Shown here one piece after another: positions 23,260 through 36,133 of a DNA stretch of 64,000 nucleotides (position 1 is its first letter; the number at the start of each line of letters is the position of its first letter). Made by a program: the position numbers and the translations under genes. The DNA comes from Rhizophagus clarus (taxonomy: Eukaryota > Glomeromycota > Glomeromycetes > Glomerales > Glomeraceae), in contig BLAL01000278.1 in the NCBI GenBank assembly GCA_015698045.1, positions 310,001-374,000 on the forward strand, written 5' to 3'. The notes under the pieces were generated by a model that had not been told where the DNA came from, ran no database searches, and saw only the letters and a list, made by a program, of their open reading frames with translations.

Positions 23260-25134
23260 AATCGAAACAAACGAAAATTTACAATAATATTAAACTTTTA
23301 CATTATCAAGACGATTTACATTAATTCCTCTTTTAGTCATATCTAATTTCTTATTTTATGTTCGTTAACATCCTTAAATGTTTCAAAAGAACCATTGTTA
23401 TGATCTGATGACTTCATGTTTTTCACGCCGATCTTGTTTCTTCTGTACCAAATTTCTTTTTTTGTTATCTTAGAACATCATTTAATTTAGGATTTAATTT
23501 TGTTACAAACAATCGTGAAAAAAGAATTCAAACGTGAAAAATAGATAGCAAATGATTAAAATAACTTTTTGTGGATCCCTATTATTTTATTGCGGGATTG
23601 TACGATTGTTATGAGATTTGATAATAATTAAATGATAATAAGAAAATTACTTCATTTCTAAAGAAACTAATTATTAATTTTATTGCAACACTACGGATGC
23701 AGTCGGAAATTTCCATTCTCAGATCTTGTCGTCTTTAATACGGCAAATACTCACACATAATGCTTAAATTTGAACAATAAAAAGCTGAACTTTGTTGTTT
23801 GATGTGTAAATTTAAAAAGAAATGGTCGGTTAACTTAATTGATCGTCTTAGATGTTTCAAACCTACAAACAATTACTTAAATTATGAAACAATTTTTACT
23901 CAAGTCATTCACGACGTAGTAAAGGTGAAAATCATCGTGATTCCGTTTATTATTAGAAAAACCTATACACATGAAGATCCATTTTGTCATAATCATTATT
24001 GTTCGTTATTATTTATAATTGTTACGTATACGTACAATAAGTAATACAATAAGTACCGATATATGGCACGTTCTATCAACATCTTTGAATAAATTGTTTT
24101 AAAAATAAACAATTGTAATTATAATGATCAAAAATTCCATAAATCAGAGCGAGCAATTAATGATTCTTATGAGGACGACTTGCAAATTATTGCGCAATCA
24201 AATCCATGTTCATATGACAATGAATCGTGAAGTTTTATCAATGTTTATTAATATGATAGCGCTAGTTCTCCTGTATAGCAGCCTCCAAACTTAATAAACA
24301 TATTATAATCATACGTCATACTTTTAATCCTGGACATACAAAATGATAATCCTTTCTTTTGTGTATAAAAAAATATTAGAATGACCTTCCTGGTTTTTAA
24401 TATTGGTAGAGAAAGGTCCCCTATTGGTTAAAATCATATTTAATTAATGAACGTCAAATATTATTCTTGTATTCTTTAACTTATCTTGGTTGTGAATTAG
24501 CTCGTATTAGCTGCTAATCCATTATTAAAATATTTCTTAATTTCAATCTTCGATGATACTAAGTCATTCATGTTTTCTGTCTCTACACACTTGTTTACAA
24601 TTATTTTTATAGTATAATAATTAGAAAATAAAGTACTAACGCGTTAAGGATTATCATGTAATTTTAAGGAAAAGTATAAAAGTGCCAACAAATTTTTTTT
24701 GATTTTTGTAGAAGCTTTTAATAGAAAAACTATAACTTTAGGCGACAATTTTATTTGCATTTTTTTCATTTTATTTTTTTATTTTTTTTCAACATTATAG
24801 ATTTAAAAAATATTTGAACAAATGTCGCAGCGATTCTTTTTTGTATGTAGGCATGTTATTGTATATAGATAGTAATCCTCACACTAATATAAACTTTGAT
24901 GATTTAATAAAATTATCCTGCGTTTCTACCTTTACGAGTGTATGCATAAGGCTTTTTATGTGATCCAGAAAGTTCATAACTTCGAGAATCCATTATTTTC
25001 GAAGTTGAGACCATATTTAATTTTTTTGCCACCCAAGTAAAACATTAACAGAAAATATGCGAGAATATTAGTGGAACCACCTGCTTGATTCCACTAAGAA
25101 AAAAGCAACAGACAGGAGTTCATAGTGCGCTTGC
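23260..25134. other. Gene-free stretch
   Basis: AT-rich sequence. An open frame near 23800-24044 has no domain and was not accepted. Confidence 0.5.
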
Positions 25135-25442
25135 TAGTGCTCCGATCGATACGAGCTAACCCGGGTTATGCGACCCGACCCGACTTTAAAAGCTCGGGTC
25201 GAGTTTAATAATTTTTATGACCCGGTGACCCGCATGACCCGACTCGGTAGACCGAACGAATTATTGAACGATTACTAATTAATTATGATAAATGTGTTCT
25301 TTTCCTTAAAAATTCGGGTTTAGACCCAGGATATCGGGTCAAGCCGTACTCGGGCCGGGTTTAGGGTCTTGATTTTTTTCCACTTAGGTCGGGTCTGGTA
25401 TATCTTCAAAACCCGACCCGACATGACCCGGTAGGAGCACTA
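25135..25442. mobile_element. hAT-like non-autonomous MITE (copy C)
   Basis: It starts TAGTGCTCCGATC and ends GGAGCACTA. The flanks gcgcttgc (25127-25134) and gtgcttgc (25443-25450) match at 7 of 8 bases. The ends match copies A and B, but the interior is different, built of CCCGACCCGAC and GGGTC motifs. No coding sequence. Confidence 0.8.
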
Positions 25443-25794
25443 GTGCTTGCAAACGTTATTAGTGGTGTGCTATTGATAATACGGTTATCCCAAATGCACA
25501 GTTAAAACATTTTATCAGATAATCTCAAGATACAAATAAACCAAGTACATGCATATTATGACACTTTTCTAATACGTCCGCGCACCAACTTTTTATTTTA
25601 AAACGTTTATCGCAACAATTATACACCTCAGGTACGTAATATTGATATTTTTTAATCCCTTTCTACGAATTGCTCCAAAATCATCAGATGGATCTCCTCC
25701 TTTTGTTTTAACGTGTTCGCTTTATTAGGTGCTGTTCATTAAACGACATCTCGACTTACGAGTTCTTTGTTGTCTACACGACCAACTCAACAGT

Positions 25795-25965
25795 TATCTA
25801 TCTTTTATAAATATCATTCGTATATTAACTATCTATTTTTAAAAATATTTGTATACAGTACATATTTATATTCTTATCACTGACCCTTTTAACTTATAAA
25901 TTTGACCTATATCAGATATGTATATTAAATAAACAACGTGATACCTCACTTGTATGTTGAAAATC
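25795..25965 (+). pseudogene. Orphan 3' flank of a lost MYND gene
   Basis: Matches the regions downstream of MYND genes 2 and 4, ending in the shared TATTAAATAAACAACG and a CTCACTTGT motif. No MYND coding sequence precedes it. It sits about 500 bases upstream of gene 3, as expected if a tandem copy lost its coding part. Confidence 0.6.
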
Positions 25966-26159
25966 ATAGCTTACATATTATAACTTTACCAACTTATAAG
26001 AGACCTTTATATTTTACTCTCAATAAATACACACTATTTTTTTTTTCACTATGGTCCCAAGGGTGGTGCACTTAGGGAGGTGTCACTGTACAGTAAACCT
26101 TGAATCCGGTTCATAAATATGATATAATGCGAACTACGTAATTTAAACGTGAATCTATT

Positions 26160-26400
26160 GTAAAGATTTGGTTAGTTCACTGTATATAATGCTTGTTTTT
26201 AAGGGATATACGATGAAATGTAACATTGCACTGTGTATCATACGATTACTCGTGCGACAAATAATTATCACATAAATAATCCATGTAGTTCCGGAAGTAT
26301 GTCGTAATAACAGTATGTAGTTATATTTCTGCATTTAGATAAAAAGAATTTCAGTCATAAGACCCAATTGTGTTACATAATATTAATATATAAATATTGT
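26160..26400 (+). promoter_or_regulatory. Conserved upstream block of MYND gene 3
   Basis: Shares TTTGGTTAG, TGAAATGTAACATTGCA, CATACGATTAC, GTGCGACAAA, CACATAAATAAT and a GTTCCGGAARTATGTC segment with the gene 1 or gene 4 regions. Confidence 0.5.
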
Positions 26401-26457
26401 CATATTTAATTTTTTACGAAATTGTCTCCTTTTTCGTCCGTTTCGAATATTGTAAAA

Positions 26458-27597
26458 ATGGAATGTAGTGTATGTAAAAAAACTACAATCAAACGTTGTT
26501 CGAGATGTCATACTAAGTATTACTGTAGCTCATCGTGTCAAAAGAAAGACTATCCAAATCATGTGCTCGATTGTCCTTCAAGGTCTGCGGACATTCTCGT
26601 TAAAAATGTTGTTGCCGACATTATTACCACGAACGATGCGGTGCGATATGAATACGGCTTTTGCAACTGTAAGAATCCTGCGGAAGAATCAAATCTTCTA
26701 GGCTTATATACTGGCCTTATAAAGTATATAGATTGCAGTGCCTCCGAGCTCCACTCATGGTGGAAAAGTGGCAATTTTCCACTTCATATTAAAAAAGCTT
26801 GTGAGGATAAGGGTTACAAAAGTTACTACTACCAGTGGTTCTTAAAGAATGAACATGTGTTACAAAATCTACGTAAATATGAAGGTGAAAAAACTGATAA
26901 ATATTTAGCTGATAAGTATCATGAAATGGTTAAACCATATCTTTCTAAACATGATCAAACAATTCCCATGAAGTCTCTTTCGGAATCTTTTCCAGAATCG
27001 AAGCAAAGTGTTTACGCCCTTTATTTAATCATGCTCACAGGTTGTATTCCAAGGATTGAGCAACAAACTTGGATTGACTTTGGGTTTTGCTCTTGCAAAT
27101 ACGGTAATGACTATTTAGGACAAACAGAAGAAATTCGGTTAGGTGATTTGTACCGGGAGCTTATCATTCAAAAAGGTTGTAAGATCGATGAATTTCATGA
27201 TGCTTATTTATCTGGATCAATATTGGATTTGTTGAAGAGGAGAAAATGTAACCGTAATGATTACAATTGGCTATTGGAAAGTAAAATAGAAATTAGAGGA
27301 TACCATCAACCGATAAAAAGTGTCTACTACCTCAAACAATATGCGCTGAGTGACGTCGCAGCTCTCAAACGTTCTGTTAATTTGGATTATGGCTTTATGA
27401 ACTGTCGTACAGAAGATGAGAAAAGACAACTTAAAAATACATATAGAAAGTTAATCAAAAATCCAAAATTTGACCCACGGGATTTACATGAGGCTTGCAT
27501 AACAGGAAAAATATTTAATTATGTCGGATCCATTCTTCCTGATGAAGCATTGAAAGCCAAGTTCTTCAAAAATCCATATCCTTTGAAAGACATTTGA
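26458..27597 (+). CDS. MYND zinc-finger protein, paralog 3
   Basis: Single-exon gene of 379 residues. The ATG at 26458 aligns with the other paralogs; the frame is open for 12 codons before it, but those codons match upstream non-coding sequence of the other copies. The MYND finger is complete and three GF-x-(N/S)-C modules follow. It has a small in-frame insertion after the central linker (SESFPESK, which looks like a local duplication of the PESK segment) and ends NPYPLKDI. Downstream lies a fragment of a channel gene in opposite orientation, as beside paralog 4. Confidence 0.92.
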   Translation: MECSVCKKTTIKRCSRCHTKYYCSSSCQKKDYPNHVLDCPSRSADILVKNVVADIITTNDAVRYEYGFCNCKNPAEESNLLGLYTGLIKYIDCSASELHSWWKSGNFPLHIKKACEDKGYKSYYYQWFLKNEHVLQNLRKYEGEKTDKYLADKYHEMVKPYLSKHDQTIPMKSLSESFPESKQSVYALYLIMLTGCIPRIEQQTWIDFGFCSCKYGNDYLGQTEEIRLGDLYRELIIQKGCKIDEFHDAYLSGSILDLLKRRKCNRNDYNWLLESKIEIRGYHQPIKSVYYLKQYALSDVAALKRSVNLDYGFMNCRTEDEKRQLKNTYRKLIKNPKFDPRDLHEACITGKIFNYVGSILPDEALKAKFFKNPYPLKDI

Positions 27598-27784
27598 TTA
27601 ATTTTAATGATATTTGTAATTTATTATTAATACTATCGTATATTTTGCAAACTGTTATGTTGATATTTAAGAAATTTTATTCCGCAGTAATTTATTATTT
27701 TCACTTGATCTATTATTTGTGTATTATTTTTTTTTTTATCTCGATGTGATGTTGAATGTTCATAAAATTTATGTAACCATTTTT

Positions 27785-27889
27785 TTAGTTCATATCATCA
27801 TCACTATACAGTATTTCCATCAATTTTTTTGTTTTTGACTTACTTTCAAAACCTTTATAAATTATATCTTGATTAGTTTTCCTACTTTC
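27785..27889 (-). pseudogene. Last codons of a lost ion-channel gene
   Basis: On the minus strand the segment reads ESRKTNQDIIYKGFE, continues open for about 34 codons and ends in TAA. It matches the C-terminus of the intact channel gene at 31268-36133 (ESRKNDQDIIYKGFE). The sequence between gene 3 and this relic also matches the gene 4 to channel interval. Nothing of the rest of the channel is present beyond about 27892. Confidence 0.75.
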
Positions 27890-27892
27890 TTT

Positions 27893-29340
27893 ATGAATGA
27901 TAATATATAAATAAAATTATATTTCTCCCCTCAATCCAAGGATTCATTTATAAAAAGTTTGATCTTTAACCTTAATATATTTTTTTCCAATTTCTTCATT
28001 GATACGAAAATTTAATTTAAAAAATATAAATTGAAGTAACACAATATCATGCTTAAAAGTTTAAGTTGACTTTAATTATGATATTTTACTTTCAATTTTA
28101 GATAATTTTGAAGTTTTTTTTTATGATTGATTATTTGCATCAAAACTTCTAGAACTAAACGCGTCAGATTAAGGACTATGGATCAAGGTTATGATCTGGA
28201 TTATAATAGATAAAATTAGAAACGATTATTAACAATAAAAGTTAACGGTAGCGGTTCGAACTAAATAAATCTGCACTCATTCCATGGTTCAATTCCTTAT
28301 CGAATTGAACCAAATGGCATAAATTCAATTTAATTTGAATTGTTTCTTTGCATGTCTAGGATGAAAAAGCACTTTTTTTTTTATATATTTTATAATTATT
28401 ATTATTTTTATAAATTTTACTAATAAGAAAAAATTTTTTATATTAGGTTCAACTTCCGCTAAGTCATTCTATTTTTTTTAATTATTACATATTAAATTCA
28501 TAATTCTAATAAAATTTTTTTTCGTCCTTCTCATCTTAGGTTTAGTTCCAGGACGTTCGAATTGGTGCATCAGCTCGGTAAATCTATTCTTTAATCCTTT
28601 AATCACAATAAATATATTTCTTTCTTTTTACCTTTCAGAATGAAAGGAGAAAATCGAAACGGATCAGATGTCGTACTACAGTAATTGACGTGGTTTTCTA
28701 TATTGTGTGTTTAGTTAGTAATATATATACTGCATATATATATATATATATATAATTTTGTTATTAAACAGGAATTCGAATAGGTACTTAGCTCATAATG
28801 GATGGTTCAAGACGGATCGGGCGCTATACTGCAGCAAAATCGATAGGTGATGAGAATTCTTTTAATTATTATTAAATTACTAATAGAATATTTATTCATT
28901 ATATAATAAAAAAATGTTAACATTCTTGTACTATAAAGACCTATCTCTAAAATAAAAACAATTGGTTATAAATGTTTTGCCTGTCACACACAAAAAAAAT
29001 ATTTTATGATGATGAAAAGTAAAAAATACATTACCAAATATAAAAATTTATAACCGTTTCAGTGTTTGGTGTAAAATTTTAAGATAAAATTTATTATATT
29101 AGTATTTAACAATACCAATTATAACAAGGTGGTCTTTTACAATGCGAAAACTTATTATTAAAAAAAAAAACATCTTTATTATCAATTCATCATTATTAAT
29201 TTATTATTCTTTTTTCTTATGAAATTATTTGATAAATTCCCATCATTTTATTATTATATTGTTATTGTTAGAAAATTCATAATCTAGCGACGACGCAGTC
29301 ACCGTATATTAGTCTAATAATAGTTAAAATTACGTTTTCG
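27893..29340. other. Gene-free stretch
   Basis: AT-rich DNA with a TA dinucleotide run (28733-28755). A patch of mixed composition at 28540-28860 has splice-like borders, but no consistent frame could be joined. Confidence 0.5.
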
Positions 29341-29344
29341 TTTA

Positions 29345-29640
29345 AAAACTTGGTTAGATCACTACTGCGAATCATGTGTAAAACGTGTTTTTTTAAGGGT
29401 TATATCTTAATATAATGAAAATGTAACACTACATTACGTATCATACGATTACCCGTGCGACAAGGAACCACATAAATAATCTCTGTTTTGTCTATAAACT
29501 CCTTAGTGAAAAAAATTATGTTACATTTTTGACCGGAACTTGATGTTAAACGAGTTATATGGCTGTATTTGGATTATGTCATGAGCCCAAATATGTAACA
29601 AAAACCAAATATATTTATTTATATAGACTTTTTTTTGCGA
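29345..29640 (+). promoter_or_regulatory. Conserved upstream block of MYND gene 4
   Basis: Shares the motif series of the other three upstream blocks and is closest to that of gene 2 in its second half (TTACATTTTTGACC, TATATGGCTGTATTT). Confidence 0.5.
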
Positions 29641-29683
29641 TAGATCTCTCTTTTTTTTTCATCCGTTCCGAGTATTGTAAAAA

Positions 29684-30814
29684 ATGGAATGTAGTGTATG
29701 TAAAAAACCTACAGCTAAACGTTGTTCGAGATGTCATACCACGTATTACTGTGGTACATCGTGTCAGAAGAAAGACTATCCCAATCATGTGCGTGATTGT
29801 CCTTCAAGAACTGCGGATATTCTTGTTAAAAATGTTTTTGCCGATACGATTCCCACAAACGAAGCGGTGCGATATGAATACGGCTTTTGTAACTGCATAG
29901 GTCCTTTGGAAGAATCAAATCTTTTAGGCTTGTATATTGGCCTTATAAAATATATAGAAATCAGTGCCTCCGAGCTCCACTCATGGTGGAACAGTGGTAA
30001 TTTGTCATCTCACATTAAAAAGGTTTGCGAGGAAAAGGGTTACAACAAAAGCGAATACTATAAGTGGTTCTTAGAAAATGAACATGTATTACAGGGTCTG
30101 CGTAAATACGAGGGTAAAAAAACTGATAAGAGGAGTATAATTGAAAAGTTTAGTGAAAAGGTTATACCATATCTTTCCGAACATGATCAAAAAGTTCCCT
30201 TCGAATCTCTCCCAGAATCAAAGCGTAATGTTTTCGCGCTTTATGCAACCGTACTCAATGGAAATATTCCGGGGATTGAGCAAATAATTTGGACTGAATT
30301 TGGGTTTTGCTGTTGCAAATATGCTGACGAATTCTTGGGACAAATAGAAGAAATACGGTTGAGAGATGTGTATCGGGAACTAATTATTCAAAAGGGATGT
30401 AAGGTCGATGAATTCCATGATGCTTACTTATCTGGATCAATAATGGATTTGTTAAAGAAAGAATGTAGTAGCGACAATTTTAATTGGTTATTAGAAAACA
30501 AAATAGAGATTAAAGGATACCAAAAGATGAAAAAAAGTGTTTATAACCTCAAACAATATGCGCTAAGTGACGCCGTAGATCTCCCACGTCCCGTAAATGT
30601 AGATTATGGCTTTATGAATTGTAGCACTGAAGATGAGAGAAGACAACTTAAAAATATATATAGAAAGTTAATCAAAAATCCACGATTTGATCCACAGGAT
30701 TTACATGAGGCCTGCATAGCAGGAAAAATATTTGATTATGTCAGATCAATTCTTCCTAATGAAGCATTGAAAGCCAATCTCTTCAAAAATCCGTATCCTT
30801 TGAAAGACATCTGA
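29684..30814 (+). CDS. MYND zinc-finger protein, paralog 4
   Basis: Single-exon gene of 376 residues with complete MYND finger ligands in the first 39 residues and three GF-x-(N/S/C)-C modules. The middle module reads FGFCCCKY. It ends NPYPLKDI. The 3' flank resembles those of gene 2 and the orphan flank. The convergent channel gene ends 454 bases downstream. Intact and likely functional; role unknown. Confidence 0.92.
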   Translation: MECSVCKKPTAKRCSRCHTTYYCGTSCQKKDYPNHVRDCPSRTADILVKNVFADTIPTNEAVRYEYGFCNCIGPLEESNLLGLYIGLIKYIEISASELHSWWNSGNLSSHIKKVCEEKGYNKSEYYKWFLENEHVLQGLRKYEGKKTDKRSIIEKFSEKVIPYLSEHDQKVPFESLPESKRNVFALYATVLNGNIPGIEQIIWTEFGFCCCKYADEFLGQIEEIRLRDVYRELIIQKGCKVDEFHDAYLSGSIMDLLKKECSSDNFNWLLENKIEIKGYQKMKKSVYNLKQYALSDAVDLPRPVNVDYGFMNCSTEDERRQLKNIYRKLIKNPRFDPQDLHEACIAGKIFDYVRSILPNEALKANLFKNPYPLKDI

Positions 30815-31267
30815 TCAATCTTCTACTGGAGCAAATGATACTTATTGTTTATGTATAATTTTGTTATTAGTGCAATGTTTCAAATATTATATATTTTTAT
30901 CTTTAAGAATCTTCGTCTATATACGTGTACTTTTTCATGTTCTTAACTTACACGATGTACTTAACCTATATGATATTAAATAAACAACGCAATATCTCAC
31001 TTGTGAACTAAATATGTATAATTTTTATAAAATACTTAGTATATGTTAGTTGAATAAATTTATTTATATGTTTAATTCGGAAAAATTATTGTATATTTCT
31101 CGCACAGATATTTAAGAAAATTACAAATTGTTAATTTCTTGATAATAAAATCGGTTAATAATATAATAATTTATTTTTCACTTGGTCTATTATTTATAGC
31201 GTATTGATCTTTTTTTTTTTTTATCACAATATGATATCGAATGTTCATAACTTTACGTAACCATCTT

Positions 31268-34200
31268 TTATTTTATATCATCATCATCATCATTATATTT
31301 CCAAATTGAAAATTCATCATCAACAAATTTCTTAAAGATATTTATTTTTGATTTATTTTCAAAACCTTTGTAAATTATATCTTGATCATTTTTCCTACTT
31401 TCTTGCCATTCTTCAAAATTTTTTGATCTTCCAATATAATAAATATATTTTGGATCCGGTTCATGAGGTCGTAAGTGAATATGATATAATGCTTCATAAT
31501 CAGCTATTTGTCTTGCCCTATATCTTAATAAAGCTTGTCTTCCTTTTGTTGCTGCTTGTTCATATATACCACTAAAAAATTATAATAATATTATTAATGT
31601 ATTATATACATGAAATTTAATATTTTATATATGTCTTTACCTCATTAAAGTGATGAACATATTTTGTAAAATAGATATAAGGAAAATACTCGCGATTAAA
31701 CTTAATACATCAATGGCCCAAAAGTTAAATACATCATCTTGTATCCAATTACCAAGATAAATGGCTTTCATTGATGTTAGGAATCTGTTAAATGGATTAT
31801 CATCAGGGTTACTTGCATTATAATCGGATTTAATATTTATGTCAAATCTTTCATTTGTCGTAGTGCTTATAGCATTTCCACTAAATGTATTATAATTGAT
31901 TTGAATTATCTCCGGATTTTTAACTAAAACGAACCTATAAATAATAATAATAGTAAAAAAAAAAAAAATTTCATAAATTAAAAATATTTTCTTTTTAAAT
32001 TCAAGAAATGAAAACTTGGATACGATCATAACATTGTGTGTGCGAACGCAATGATTAACAACACCATGAATAAAATGAACGGAAATACATTCTTGATGAT
32101 GATCACAATGTAATAAATGTAAATGGACATATCTAAAAAAAAAGAGAATATTAATAAATTAAAACAGCTGATATAAGAAATATCTGATGTTTAAATATTT
32201 TTTATACTTGCATGATATTAACCGAAGATATAAGATCTAAAATCAAGATGAGATATTAGTAAATAATTTGACAATTTTTAAAAAAGACATTTAAAAACTT
32301 ACGAATTCAATCCAAAGTATAAAAATTGAGAAAGTTATTCCAACAACTAATCCTTTTTCGACTACTTTAACACTTCCAAATCCATCGGAAAGTTGAAAAT
32401 AAGAAAGTAGCATATAAAACATCACAGCTGTTGGAAATATAATTGATAACAAATCGAAATAATTATAAATGTCTCTAAAATATCTCTTTCTATAATGAGC
32501 AATTTGTATAATTTCAGTTACTATTAAATAGGACGATAAATAATAAAATAATGCAATTAGCACTACCAAACAGACTCGGAATTTTCCTCCTATAGTATCA
32601 TGAACTAAATATGTCCAACTAACAACCCCAAAACAAATAGCATAAATTATAAATCTAAGAAAAAGAAGTACAAAGAAGGTTCTTGCTTTTCTCCAACGAA
32701 AGTCGATAATCGCTTCTGTGGCTGGATTATCGTACATATCATCGTCATTTTCATATTTAATGACTTTTGCGAATGGGCTTAATAAGTGGTTATCGGATTT
32801 ACCAACTTTGTAAGATCGAGGGATGAATATAAACCAAAGAATATTTGTCAAAATTTTCCAAATACTATAGTCTGCAGTTTTTCTACCCTCTTTTGTAATT
32901 TCATTAATAGTAACGGTAAATCCTGGAAGAGGCACTACACGTAAGGCTATAGGTGGTTTTTGATAATGAGTCTTATAGTACCAACTAGAAACCTTGTTAT
33001 AGATTCTTTTGCAAGGGGGCTGCTGGGTCCATAAAACTCTATCTGACTTCAATGTGTCTTCGGGCCTGAATGCCATAAATGTTTTGTCTTGAAAGTGTCT
33101 TGATTGGCAGCTCTTTGGAATAATATCATAGGGATCTTGTGCTGAGAAGTGATCTTGATTCGCAAAACATTCCTTGCGAAACAATTTTCTAGCGTAGTCA
33201 TCTATGTAAAAAAAAAAAAAAATAAATAAGTATCATGGATGTACGAATGTCATTCGAAGGTATAACATATATTATGAACATACCGTAATGATATTTATAT
33301 AGTAGAGGAAGAGCTTTAGATACTGTGCACATCCAACCAGCGGAATCTTTTGCGTGTCTTGAATAATATTCCAGAAGATATGCGACAATAATTGTGTCTT
33401 TGAGTTCACGCCCTATAGAATAAACATGAATATCATCAGATAGTCTTTCTTAATGCTCTTAATGCAGCACTAATGAGTGTATAACATCACCTTTACAATG
33501 ATAAATTGCCAATTCCAAATCATTAGTTGGTACCGTCTTCCTAGGTTTGGATGTATCATCTCTACTTTCAAAAGGATCAAGATCATCACAAATAAATTTT
33601 CGATCCTTTTTCCACATTATACTCCTTGGTATATGTTTCACGTCATCACTGTTACTTTCCTCGTTTCCAAACAAAATAAATTTAATCAATTGATCACTAT
33701 CGCCAAGAATTAAACTTCTCATAACATTATGTCGAACATCTAGCAATCTATATTCATCAGGTTTGTGATCAATAAATCTCCAGATTATATTATTAATATA
33801 TGCAATCATCTCTTCGTACTAAAGAAAAAATTTATTAAAAAATTGTAACAATAATAACAAAAATTAATATCGTTTAATTTAGAAATAACTTACGCAGTGC
33901 TTATTAAAATAATTCATCAGGTCTTTTGAACGTTTATTAAGATGCTCCAATGCTTTGCACGCATATTTTACTCCATTCATATTTTCGTTAATATCTTGCC
34001 ATTCAATTGTTCTTTTCTTGATTATACCTCTTTCACACCAACTTACTTCCAAACGATAATAATCAAGACCAAAAATAATCTCTTCAATTTGTAATCTATT
34101 TGCTTGATTTTCTTGATCTACAGGAATTCCATTTGTCCAAATAAATTGGAGAAATGGTTCTCCTTCATTAGTAAGCTTACCCTTACAATTTAAATTTGAT

Positions 34201-36133
34201 CCTAATTTGATTTGATGCCAAATTTGTACAGACGATCTACCAACTATAAGTTGTAAAGTTTCATTTTCATTACTGCGAAGACAGAATGAAGTTCTTTCAT
34301 AATCATCCATTATCCATGGTTCTTTTGATTCTACTATTGATTCGAAATCTTTCGTTTTTTCATCAAAATAAAGAGTATGATCGGCTGAAACTGAAGATTT
34401 TTTTTGATAAGCATAACCCTCCATATCATTTTTATTTAATTTTGTTTTAAGGTTATCTGAATCAATATTTTTTATATGAGAGTTTTTTTGCTTTCTTATT
34501 TCAGTATCAACTATTTTTAAAAATGAAGTAACTTCACCCTTGCCATTTATTTGCAAAATATTTCCCGAAGTTCTTGTCCAATGTATATTAAAATCTTCTA
34601 TCGTACGTGATTTATCTATCAATATTGTAGTAACTTTGCAAGTATTGTATATATCCCAAATAAGAATCTTCATTTTTTCTTCATCAGTTACTTCACCGAC
34701 TATAAGTAATTTTTCATCATTATCTATGAATTCTAATGAATGTATTTTATCCAATGTTCCGTAAAGATTTTTCGTTGAAAATTCTAAACCATTCTCTATA
34801 AAATGCAATCTAATAAAAAAAAAACTTTTTAATATAATATAATGATGTGATAATGCGATAGATGTGACATCAAATGATCACTCACTTAATGGTATGTAAT
34901 CCTCGAGTAAAACAGAATTGTAATTTTTGTTTACTAACTGAGAAAGTATATTTATTATACTTCTTTAAGTGGTCCCTATTTTCGGTTCTTTTTGCCATAG
35001 TTACCTGTTTCATTTGTATCAGATCATATACTACAATAAAAAATTTATTAATTAAAGATTACGTTAAAATTTTCTTATCACATTAAGATATATTTACCTT
35101 CAAGTGCCTGTACGCCATTTTTATAATGTTCAACCAACAAATATTTATCGTAAAGACTTGTTATAAGTTTTTCCATACAAGTTGGAAAACTTTGAGTCTT
35201 TTCTAATTCAAGTTTGATGCTTTTTGGATAATCAAATTTTTCAGTTAAAGTAAATTCTTTATCTCCCCCTTTATTATATTCAAAATTATATATCCCATTT
35301 AAACTTAATACGATAAATTTTCTTAAAATTTCATCATTTAAATTTGGTTCTAAATCTTCTATGAACCTTGGAATTCCTGAAACACATTCACAACGATAAT
35401 AAGTCAGACTACAATTATTATCAATATTATAAATTATATTTTTAAAAACTTCATTTTGATTCTCATCTCTTAATTGGGCATTTATTTTAAGACGATAAAT
35501 AGCTGTCCCTTTTTCAAGATTAAAAAATACTGCCGTATTTTGAGGTTTCGCATTAGGATGAAAATCATTTTTTTCCACGTTTTTCTTCTTATAATTAATC
35601 TCGTTGATAATTCTTTCATTATCCATTCGAGATACTGCTATAAAAATGTATTTACCATTGGGATATTCTTGTAGATTTGATAAATCAATCGACCATTTAT
35701 ATATATCATCTCGATTAATGGGAGAATTTTTATTATCTGCTTTAATTTCACTATTAAGTTCGTAAAGTTTATTGATAGTTAAATCGCGGTTGATTTTAAA
35801 AGAAGCGACAATTTCGGTAATTTCACTGGACTCGTTTTGTGAAGTCGAAGAAGTTTCATCTTCATCGGTATTAGAGATTACAAATGGTCTGTAATCAGTA
35901 TTTTTTAAAACTTTAATTAGGAGGTTTACTAATTTATGAAACAAAAAAAAAAAAGAATTAATATGAGCAACGTCTCAAATAGGTTCAAGTAAGATAAGAG
36001 AAATTTATTTACTTGTATCGAATGTGACAACAAATCTTCCATCCAGACTAATTGCGATCTGATATTGGTGTGTTTCGGAAGAAGATGATGTTTTTGTGTT
36101 ACCGGAAGACATACCGTTAGGAGTTTTTGACAT
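31268..36133 (-). CDS. Ion-transport (TRP-like) channel protein with a large N-terminal region, 11 exons
   Basis: Exons on the minus strand, 5' to 3': 36133-36013, 35928-35098, 35030-34886, 34809-33894, 33818-33491, 33412-33284, 33201-32303, 32236-32212, 32132-32033, 31934-31641, 31571-31268. All joins keep frame, giving 1363 residues. Residues 1 to about 670 are soluble and contain beta-propeller-like strands (KILIWDIYNT). Six hydrophobic segments follow at about 996-1019, 1033-1055, 1070-1092, 1101-1131, 1140-1165 and 1235-1260. A pore-like segment (TSMKAIYLGNW) lies before the last helix. A conserved AATKGRQALLRYRARQ segment follows, and the tail is acidic. This is the layout of Ion_trans/TRP-type cation channels; ion selectivity cannot be told. 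The 25-base exon 8 is read with a GC-AG intron (donor GCAAGT), and exon 9 ends at a GTTATG donor. Both are needed to keep the helices in frame. Confidence 0.88.

Noticed and set aside
28540-28870. Series of exon-like segments with splice-like borders
   Set aside because: No combination of the three segments could be joined in one open frame.
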